A program made the translations under genes and the position numbers. From positions 1 through 7,737 of the forward strand of contig JBBSGJ010000108.1 of NCBI GenBank assembly GCA_038254195.1: a stretch of DNA of 7,737 nt. The letters run 5' to 3'. The notes beneath the pieces were generated by a model. The model searched no databases. It was not told where the DNA came from and was given only the letters and a program-made list of their open reading frames with translations. The DNA is from JBBQAA01 sp038254195. GTDB lineage: Bacteria > Actinomycetota > Thermoleophilia > Solirubrobacterales > Solirubrobacteraceae. Positions within the stretch are counted from its first letter, which is position 1, and every line of letters begins with the position of its first letter. Shown piece after piece: positions 1 to 4,247 of the stretch.

Positions 1-653
1 TCGAGCGCCTCGGGGTGGGAAGCCTCGGCGCCCTGGCCGAGCTGCCCCGGGCGGCGCTCGCCGACCGCATCGGCGCGGCGGGGGTCCTCGCGCACGAGCT
101 CGCGAACGGGCACGACACCCGCCTGGAGCCGCGCACCCCGGGTGAGCGGCTCGTCGAGGTGCTCGAGCTGCCCGAGTCCTCCTCGGGCGTCCAGGCCGAG
201 CGGGCGCTCGCCCTGCTGATCGACCGCCTGCTCGCCCGGCGCGAGCGGCGCGGGCGGACCCTGCGCACGGTCGTCCTGTCGGCGCAGCTCGTGGAGGGGG
301 GGACGTGGCGCGAGCGCATGACCTTCCGCGCCGCGCTCGCCGATCCCGCGCGGATGCGGCTCGCGCTGGGGCCCCGGCTCGCGCTGCTGCCCGCTCCGGC
401 CGAGTCGCTCGCGCTCCTCGTCGAGTGCTTCGGGCCACCTGTGGGCGATCAGCGCTCCCTGCTCGACGAGGCCGCCGAGCTCCGTCGCGCCCGCCTGCGC
501 GAGGGGGTCCGCCAGGCCCGCGCCGCGGCGGGGGAGGACGCCGCGCTGCGCGTCCTCGCCGTCGATCCCGACTCCCGCGTGCCCGAGCGCCGCGCCGCGC
601 TCGCGCCCTTCGAGACGGGCACCGACGGCGAAGCCGGCGGTCGTTGGCCGTGA
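1..653 (+). CDS. imuB: ImuB-like Y-family DNA polymerase, C-terminal part (5' truncated by window)
   Basis: The gene enters from upstream. The first full codon is at 3, and 216 residues are visible before the TGA at 651-653. The early part (about 18-110, SLGALAELP...) reads as the end of the Y-polymerase thumb/HhH region. Next come the PRTPGERLVEVLELPE linker and a little-finger-like domain (about 120-400). The tail DPDSRVPERR (564-593) matches the EPWSRIPERR-type signature near the end of ImuB proteins, which favours ImuB over DinB. QRSLL at 450-464 resembles a beta-clamp-binding motif. The catalytic palm lies outside the window, so whether the active-site carboxylates are kept (ImuB usually lacks them) cannot be judged. 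By family knowledge, ImuB recruits DnaE2 to the sliding clamp for SOS mutagenic lesion bypass. It overlaps the next gene by 4 nt (GTGA). Family call is firm; ImuB rather than another actinobacterial Y-family polymerase is likely. Confidence 0.8.
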   Translation, partial: ERLGVGSLGALAELPRAALADRIGAAGVLAHELANGHDTRLEPRTPGERLVEVLELPESSSGVQAERALALLIDRLLARRERRGRTLRTVVLSAQLVEGGTWRERMTFRAALADPARMRLALGPRLALLPAPAESLALLVECFGPPVGDQRSLLDEAAELRRARLREGVRQARAAAGEDAALRVLAVDPDSRVPERRAALAPFETGTDGEAGGRWP

Positions 654-895
654 CCGGTCCCCGTCGCCTGGGGCTGCCGTGCCGCGTCGGGGTGCGCTCG
701 GGTGCGCTCGGAGCCCCGCTCGTGGTCGAGGACCGCGAGGTGGACTGCGTGCGCGAGTCCTGGCTCATCGAGGACCGTTGGTGGACCGACAAGCCGTTGC
801 GCCGGCGCTACTGGGAGGTGGTGACCACGTGCGGGCGCGATGTCGTCGTCTTCCATGACCTCGAGGACGGGCGGTGGTACGCCCAGCGGGGGTAG
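650..895 (+). CDS. DUF6504 family protein, small mutasome-associated protein
   Basis: An 81-residue protein whose GTG start (650) overlaps the ImuB stop in a GTGA tetranucleotide, with no Shine-Dalgarno visible; translational coupling is likely. The sequence shows a small all-beta-looking domain: LPCRVGVR near residue 9, then a tryptophan-rich core SWLIEDRWWTDKPLRRRYWEV, then VVVFHDLEDGRWYAQ at the end. This pattern (W-x-EDxWW, RRYWxV, DLxxGxWY) matches my recollection of DUF6504, a family often coded next to Y-family polymerase or dnaE2 genes in Actinobacteria. Its biochemical function is unknown. The location suggests an accessory role with ImuB, which is an inference from coupling only. 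No signal peptide or membrane segment is seen. The N-terminal region carries a 10-bp tandem repeat that does not disturb the conserved core. Confidence 0.72.
   Translation: MTGPRRLGLPCRVGVRSGALGAPLVVEDREVDCVRESWLIEDRWWTDKPLRRRYWEVVTTCGRDVVVFHDLEDGRWYAQRG
691..710 (+). repeat. Perfect tandem duplication of a 10-mer inside the DUF6504 gene
   Basis: GGTGCGCTCG occurs twice back to back. Ten bases is not a multiple of three, so gain or loss of a unit would shift the frame. Sequence on both sides nevertheless reads in one frame with family-like residues, so there is no sign of a broken gene. Confidence 0.5.
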
Positions 896-942
896 CCCTC
901 GCGCCCATGTACCGACCTACTCGTCGAAGGCTGCCCGGTCGG

Positions 943-955
943 CGGCCTGAGGCCG
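943..955. repeat. Short hairpin in the convergent gap between DUF6504 and tag
   Basis: CGGCC-TGA-GGCCG forms a perfect 5-bp stem with a 3-nt loop just past the tag stop codon, in the 62-nt gap where two transcripts converge. It has no T-tract on either strand, so an intrinsic terminator is not supported. A short GC stem is also easily found by chance in this sequence. Confidence 0.2.
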
Positions 956-957
956 GC

Positions 958-1566
958 TCACCCTGCGCGCCGATCGCCGGCCTCCACGGCACAGCCCTCG
1001 ACGTGATGGTCCACGACCCCGCACGCCTGCATGAGGGCGAGCGCGGTGGTCGGCCCGACGAAGGTGAAGCCCTCGGCCTTCAGGGCCCGCGCGAGCGCGC
1101 GGGAGTCCGGCGTGATCGCGGGGACCTCCGCGCCTGTGCGCGGCCGCGGCGTGGCCGGCGGCGCGATGGACCATACGAGCCCGGCGAGCGACTTTCCGCG
1201 CTCGTGGAGCGCCCTGGCCGCGCGCGCGTTGGCGATCACCGCGCGGATCTTCGCCGCGTTGCGGACGATCCCGGGATCGGCGAGGAGCCGGGCCTCGTCC
1301 TCGGGTCCGAACCCGGCGACACGCGCGATCGAGAAGCCCGCAAAGGCCGCCCGGAAGCTCTCTCGCTTGCGCAGGATCGTCAGCCACGAGAGGCCGGACT
1401 GGAAGGCCTCGAGGCACAGCCGCTCGAACAGGCCGTCCTCGTCGCGGACGGGACGGCCCCACTCGTCGTCGTGATAGGCGAGGTAGTCCGGCGTGGAGAC
1501 CGCCCACGCGCAGCGCGGCCGGCCGTCGGGCGCGCGGGCGAGGCCGTCGACGAGCGGCTCGTTCAC
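958..1566 (-). CDS. tag: DNA-3-methyladenine glycosylase I
   Basis: A 202-residue cytosolic base-excision repair enzyme that removes 3-methyladenine from alkylated DNA. The hallmark Tag zinc ligands are all present: C19 and H32 (in YHDDEWG), then H188 and C192 (in DHHVEGC). Y28, Y31, E53 (LEAFQSGLSW) and W61 match E. coli Tag Y13, Y16, E38 and W46, which form the base pocket. The FTFVGPTTALALMQACG segment precedes the C-terminal zinc site. The GTG start at 1566 overlaps the upstream gene's stop by 4 nt (GTGA). It lies about 10 nt after a weak GAGG and gives some 15 residues before the MERCGW-like point where E. coli Tag begins; no ATG alternative exists. It is the last gene of a four-gene minus-strand operon. 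The family assignment is secure. Confidence 0.94.
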   Translation of the reverse strand: MNEPLVDGLARAPDGRPRCAWAVSTPDYLAYHDDEWGRPVRDEDGLFERLCLEAFQSGLSWLTILRKRESFRAAFAGFSIARVAGFGPEDEARLLADPGIVRNAAKIRAVIANARAARALHERGKSLAGLVWSIAPPATPRPRTGAEVPAITPDSRALARALKAEGFTFVGPTTALALMQACGVVDHHVEGCAVEAGDRRAG

Positions 1567-2372
1567 CGGTCCCAGGCCTCCGCGAGGAGCACCGCCGCGC
1601 TCGCCCCCGCGCCCCCGAGCACGAGGACGTCCGCGAGCCGCCTCCACCCGAGGCCCGCGGCCACGAGCCCCGCCGCGCGCACCGGGGTGAGCGCGCGGGC
1701 GGTCTTCGTCCAGCGCTGGTCGGGCGGCCCGAGACGGGCGAAGTACGCCCAGAGCCCGTAGGCGAAGCCGAGTCCCTGCCGCGCGACCTCCGCCCGGGCC
1801 GCACGGGCGCCGAGTCCGCCCGTCCGCCGCGCGCCCCGCAGAGCGGCGACGGCGAAGCACGCGTCCACGAGGCCCTCGAGGTCGCGCCCGGCGCGGGTGG
1901 GCTCCACCGCGCGCGCGAGCGTCCCGTCAAGCATGTCGGAGACCGCCGCGGCGAGGACCACCGCGGGCCGCGGCGCGTCCCAGGCCACGGGCACGAGCCA
2001 GACGCGGCCGAGCGTGAGCGCGTCCGCCGCCGAGAGCGCCCGCGGGCGCCCGGCCTCGGTCTCGAGCATGCCGAGATGCCAGTCGAGCATGACCGCGCAC
2101 GCCGCCCACCACCCGAGTCCGGCCCGCAGCCGCCGCCGGAACGGCTCCACTCCCGCCGCCGCGAGCCCGAGCCACCCCGCCGCACCCGTCGCCGACCACG
2201 CCCACGCCTGCCGGCCGAGCGCGGGGCGGGCGCGGCGCACGTCGCCCGCTCGCCGCTGCGACGCGAGCAGGAAGCGTGCGATCGCCGGCGGCGCGAAGCG
2301 CCCGTCCCGGAGCCGGGCGAGCTCCGCCCGCGCCCAGCGCTCCCCCTCGGTCAGGGGTGGGCTCGCAACCAC
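1563..2372 (-). CDS. CDP-alcohol phosphatidyltransferase-like membrane protein
   Basis: A 269-residue protein. The family motif D-x2-D-G-x2-A-R...G-x3-D-x3-D is recognisable as SDMLDGTLAR (D146, D149, G150, R154), then G162, E166 and D170. It is preceded by ALTLGR, the usual LTLxR element. Hydrophobic stretches around 57-75, 86-103, 124-145 and 168-178 suggest a multi-pass membrane protein. Such enzymes transfer a phosphatidyl (CDP-diacylglycerol) or related group onto an alcohol acceptor; the acceptor cannot be told here. Two departures stand out: the spacer between AR and G is 7 rather than 8 residues, and the third Asp is Glu (E166). The first 55 residues are a charged cytosolic extension with no identifiable domain. 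The GTG start at 2372 was chosen because GAGG lies 7 nt upstream; it overlaps the peroxiredoxin gene by 22 nt. The 3' end overlaps tag by 4 nt. Activity is plausible but unproven. Confidence 0.8.
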   Translation of the reverse strand: MVASPPLTEGERWARAELARLRDGRFAPPAIARFLLASQRRAGDVRRARPALGRQAWAWSATGAAGWLGLAAAGVEPFRRRLRAGLGWWAACAVMLDWHLGMLETEAGRPRALSAADALTLGRVWLVPVAWDAPRPAVVLAAAVSDMLDGTLARAVEPTRAGRDLEGLVDACFAVAALRGARRTGGLGARAARAEVARQGLGFAYGLWAYFARLGPPDQRWTKTARALTPVRAAGLVAAGLGWRRLADVLVLGGAGASAAVLLAEAWDR

Positions 2373-2932
2373 GCTAGGGCCTCGTCGGCGGCCCGGTCGG
2401 GCGGGAAGACGGGGTAGAGGACGCCCTCGACCCTCCCGTCGCGGAGAAAGAGGGTGGTGCGGCGGAACAGCGTCACGCCCTCGACGACGAACGTGGGTAC
2501 GGGCAGGCGGGCCTCGGGGTCGGAGAGCAGGGGGTAGGGGAGGCGAAGGCGCGCGGCGGCCTCCCGCTGATCCTCGGGGGACTGGGTCGAGAGCCCGAGC
2601 ACGCGCACCCCGAGCGCGCCGAGCTCCGCGTGGAGGTCGCGGATCGCGCACGCCTGCGGGGTGCAGCCGCGCGCGCCGGGGATGGCGTCCCACGCGGCGT
2701 CCCCGCCCGGCGAGGGCTCGCCGGGCCGGCCGGTCCGCGGGTAGGCGAAGAGCACGGTCCGGGCGGTCGGCCGGGCCAGGTCGACCGTGGTCCCGTCCGT
2801 CGCGGGCAGGGGGAGGTGGGGGACGGCGAACCCCGGCACGAGGTGGTCCGCCGCGCCGTCGTTCTCGGGGATGGGGAGATCGTTGGGGAGGATGGTGAGA
2901 TCGCGTTTGTCCACGGGTCGGGAGGGTGTCAC
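2351..2932 (-). CDS. Peroxiredoxin (AhpC/TSA redoxin-fold, GARGCTPQAC type)
   Basis: A 193-residue thiol peroxidase-like protein expected to reduce hydrogen peroxide or organic hydroperoxides in the cytosol. After a polar N-terminus, the redoxin fold begins near residue 34 (PGFAVPHLPLPATDG). VLFAYPRTGRPGEP (60-73) is followed by IPGARGCTPQACAIRD. C90 is the likely peroxidatic cysteine and C95, five residues on, the likely resolving cysteine, as in BCP-type enzymes. The classic P-x3-T-x2-C is altered: a Gly/Pro-rich loop separates YPRTG from the cysteine, and Ala precedes RGC. I recall this form as a recurring subfamily. VLGLSTQSPEDQREAA and LPYPLLSD follow the usual redoxin pattern, and the protein ends in a helix (DEALAWLRAHP). 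GTG at 2932 overlaps the upstream stop (GTGA), so translation is probably coupled; an in-frame GTG at 2914 is a weaker alternative. No signal peptide is seen. Confidence 0.86.
   Translation of the reverse strand: MTPSRPVDKRDLTILPNDLPIPENDGAADHLVPGFAVPHLPLPATDGTTVDLARPTARTVLFAYPRTGRPGEPSPGGDAAWDAIPGARGCTPQACAIRDLHAELGALGVRVLGLSTQSPEDQREAAARLRLPYPLLSDPEARLPVPTFVVEGVTLFRRTTLFLRDGRVEGVLYPVFPPDRAADEALAWLRAHP
2380..2383 (-). promoter_or_regulatory. Shine-Dalgarno GAGG deciding the CDP-alcohol transferase start
   Basis: On the minus strand GAGG is followed by 7 nt and then GTG (2372-2370). It lies inside the 3' end of the peroxiredoxin gene. It supports this start over upstream in-frame codons, which would read antisense-like, Pro/Arg-rich sequence. 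Confidence 0.5.
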
Positions 2933-3444
2933 GCGTGCGGGACGAGCACGAGGTCCACGAGCGGACCGGGCAGCGACGGGACTTCGCGCTCGAAGCGCTC
3001 GAGCTCCCCGGGCCCGAGCGCCGCGAAGCCGCTCAGCACCCGCAGGAGATACGCGCGCTGGACGACGCAGCGTCCCTGGGCCACGCCGCGCTCCTTCCGG
3101 GCCCGTCCGGCGGGGGAGCCCACGTACGCCCACGCCGGTCCCGCGCTCGTCTCGACCTCTTGGCGCACGTAGTTGCGCTCGCGCGCGTCGAGCGCGGCCA
3201 GGTCGCCCATCTCGCACACCGCGCCGTTGACCTCGGGGTGGGCGGGACCGTGTCCGGGCTCGAGGTCGAGGAAGGCCACCATCACCCGTGGTCGCCGGCC
3301 CGTCTCCGGCTCCTCGTAGTGCTTGTAGCCCGGCAGATCGACCCTGTTGTCCATCGCCACCCCCCATGTCCGCCGGCCCCGAACCGTCGCCGGTTGGACG
3401 GGTGCAGTGCCCACGAGCGAGCCGTAGCCAAAGACAAGGTGCAC
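2929..3444 (-). CDS. Gamma-glutamylcyclotransferase-like (GGCT/AIG2 fold) protein
   Basis: About 171 residues. The protein opens with HLVFGYGSLVG, the YGS(N/L) substrate-loop signature of the gamma-glutamylcyclotransferase-like fold. It later has GAVCEMGDLAALDARERNY, where E89 of LDARERNY sits where the fold's catalytic Glu (LDxxEG in human GGCT) is expected. Members release 5-oxoproline from gamma-glutamyl amines or act on related gamma-glutamyl conjugates; the substrate cannot be inferred. GTG at 3444 is chosen because it starts directly before the first strand. GTGs at 3453 and 3465 are in frame but would add only a few residues and run through the operator repeat. No Shine-Dalgarno precedes any of them, so the mRNA may be leaderless. 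It heads the minus-strand operon, divergent from the antitoxin gene 22 nt away, and overlaps the peroxiredoxin gene by 4 nt. Confidence 0.8.
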   Translation of the reverse strand: MHLVFGYGSLVGTAPVQPATVRGRRTWGVAMDNRVDLPGYKHYEEPETGRRPRVMVAFLDLEPGHGPAHPEVNGAVCEMGDLAALDARERNYVRQEVETSAGPAWAYVGSPAGRARKERGVAQGRCVVQRAYLLRVLSGFAALGPGELERFEREVPSLPGPLVDLVLVPHA

Positions 3445-3445
3445 G

Positions 3446-3464
3446 TGTGACACAATGTGACACA
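3446..3464. promoter_or_regulatory. Tandem palindromic operator in the divergent intergenic region
   Basis: TGTGACACA occurs at 3446-3454 and again at 3456-3464. Each copy is itself a palindrome (TGTG-A-CACA), and the period is exactly 10 bp, about one helical turn. The pair fills the 22-nt gap between the GGCT-like start (3444) and the RHH-DUF433 start (3467). Neither gene has a Shine-Dalgarno, so both promoters must overlap this site. By analogy with RHH repressors, which bind tandem sites on one face of DNA, the RHH-DUF433 protein is the best candidate ligand (inference). Confidence 0.55.
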
Positions 3465-3466
3465 CC

Positions 3467-3877
3467 GTGGCCCAACGCTCCTTCCGCATCGCCGACGCCA
3501 CCCTCCGCCTGCTCGACGACCGCGCCACCGAGCTCGGAATGAGCCGCAACGCCCTCGCCCAGCAGGTCCTCGACCAAGGCCTGAAGACGCTGCGCCATCC
3601 GCTCATCCACTACCGGCTGGGAGCCGCCGGCGACCGCCGCGCTGCGCTGCTCGGCCACCGGATCTACGTCTGGCAGCTCATGGAGACCTTCCGCGGGGAG
3701 GGCAGCTCGGTTGACGCCACCGCGGAGTACTTCCGCCTCGATTCCGAGTTCGTCAGGGCCGCGGTCGGCTTCTACGCGGAGTTCCCCGAGGAGATCGACG
3801 CGGATGCTCGGCGGGAGCAGGAGTTCGCCGACCGCGAGCAGGAGCGCTGGCGCCGTGAGCAGGCGCTGCTCGCTTGA
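3467..3877 (+). CDS. RHH-DUF433 fusion protein, probable antitoxin
   Basis: A 136-residue protein. Residues 4-42 (FRIADATLRLLDDRATELGMSRNALAQ...) look like a ribbon-helix-helix DNA-binding domain: a short strand, a helix, a GMSRNAL turn and a second helix. From H44 (HPLIHYR) to about 112 the pattern matches DUF433, including DRRAALLGHRIYVWQL, SVDATAEYF and the VRAAVGFYAEFPEEID ending. The last 24 residues are highly charged and helical (many E, R and Q). DUF433 genes are widely found next to DUF5615 PIN-like genes, as here, and the pair is thought to act as a toxin-antitoxin module. The GTG at 3467 is the only sensible start; it lacks a Shine-Dalgarno and lies 2 nt after the tandem palindrome. 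Its stop overlaps the toxin start (TTGA). The protein probably neutralises the toxin and represses its own promoter; both roles are inferred. Confidence 0.85.
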   Translation: MAQRSFRIADATLRLLDDRATELGMSRNALAQQVLDQGLKTLRHPLIHYRLGAAGDRRAALLGHRIYVWQLMETFRGEGSSVDATAEYFRLDSEFVRAAVGFYAEFPEEIDADARREQEFADREQERWRREQALLA

Positions 3878-4212
3878 AGCTCCTGCTCGACGAGCACTTC
3901 CCGCCCCTCATCTCCGAAGCCCTCCGCCGGCAGGGGCATGACGTGATCGCCGTCGTGGAGGTGACCGAGCTGCGGGGCCTGGCCGACGTAAGGCTGCTGG
4001 AGCACGCCACCGGTCAGGAGCGGGCGATGGTCACGAATGATCTGCGCGATTTCGTTCGGATCGCCCGCGAGTGGGCCGCCTCCGATCGCCGGCACGCCGG
4101 CATCCTCCTGATCGCGCCGCCGGTTCGGCGTGTCCCGGGCGAGCTGATCCGCCGCGTGGCTGAGCTTGGCGAGACCCACGACTCCCTCCACGGCGAGGTG
4201 CGCTGGCTGTGA
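3874..4212 (+). CDS. DUF5615 PIN-like protein, probable toxin RNase
   Basis: A 112-residue protein. The start is TTG at 3874, overlapping the antitoxin stop as TTGA and coupled to it. The sequence opens MKLLLDEHFPPLISEALRRQGHD, the diagnostic DUF5615 N-terminus with acidic D6 and E7. It continues with ELRGLADVRLLEHA (D38), then MVTNDLRDFVRIARE (N55, D56, D59), and ends after HAGILLIAPP and a C-terminal helix. These acidic residues fall where PIN-like nucleases place metal ligands, so a metal-dependent RNase toxin is likely by family, though not shown. The length is usual for the family and nothing appears broken. The rare TTG start and the overlap would keep toxin output below that of the antitoxin. 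Only 34 nt separate its stop from the dnaE2 start, so readthrough into dnaE2 is possible. Confidence 0.85.
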   Translation: MKLLLDEHFPPLISEALRRQGHDVIAVVEVTELRGLADVRLLEHATGQERAMVTNDLRDFVRIAREWAASDRRHAGILLIAPPVRRVPGELIRRVAELGETHDSLHGEVRWL

Positions 4213-4233
4213 GCACAACGTCCTCTCACCATG

Positions 4234-4247
4234 CGAACATGCGTTCG
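4234..4247. promoter_or_regulatory. LexA (SOS) box at the dnaE2 start
   Basis: CGAAC-ATGC-GTTCG is a perfect inverted repeat of the core of the actinobacterial/Gram-positive LexA site (TCGAAC-N4-GTTCGA). Only the outermost T and A are not matched. Its last base is the G of the dnaE2 GTG start. dnaE2 is a standard LexA target, so gene and site support each other. The placement implies that transcription begins at or just before the start codon, or that LexA acts as a roadblock inside a very short leader. Confidence 0.78.

Noticed and set aside
691..710. Frameshift in DUF6504 caused by the 10-bp duplication
   Set aside because: Residues before and after the repeat fit the family in a single frame and the gene keeps its overlap with imuB.
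917..2185. Long open frame on the minus strand (422 codons) across tag and the CDP-alcohol transferase gene
   Set aside because: Arg/Gly/Ser-rich, no motif, and it lies in a different frame of two well-supported genes; high GC content keeps such frames open.
2373..2693. Longer N-terminus for the CDP-alcohol transferase
   Set aside because: The extra residues are Pro/Arg-rich out-of-frame translation of the peroxiredoxin gene; GTG 2372 has a well-placed GAGG.
1897..2898. Long open frame on the plus strand opposite the minus-strand operon
   Set aside because: Low-complexity Arg/Pro/Gly sequence antisense to genes with clear catalytic motifs.
3446..3464. CRP-type site (TGTGA-N6-TCACA)
   Set aside because: TGTGA is present but no TCACA occurs at the required spacing; the phased TGTGACACA palindromes describe the sequence better.
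4166..4246. Upstream TTG start for dnaE2
   Set aside because: It would overlap the toxin gene by 47 nt, translate through the LexA box and add residues unlike any DnaE2 N-terminus; the PHP fold begins right after GTG 4247.
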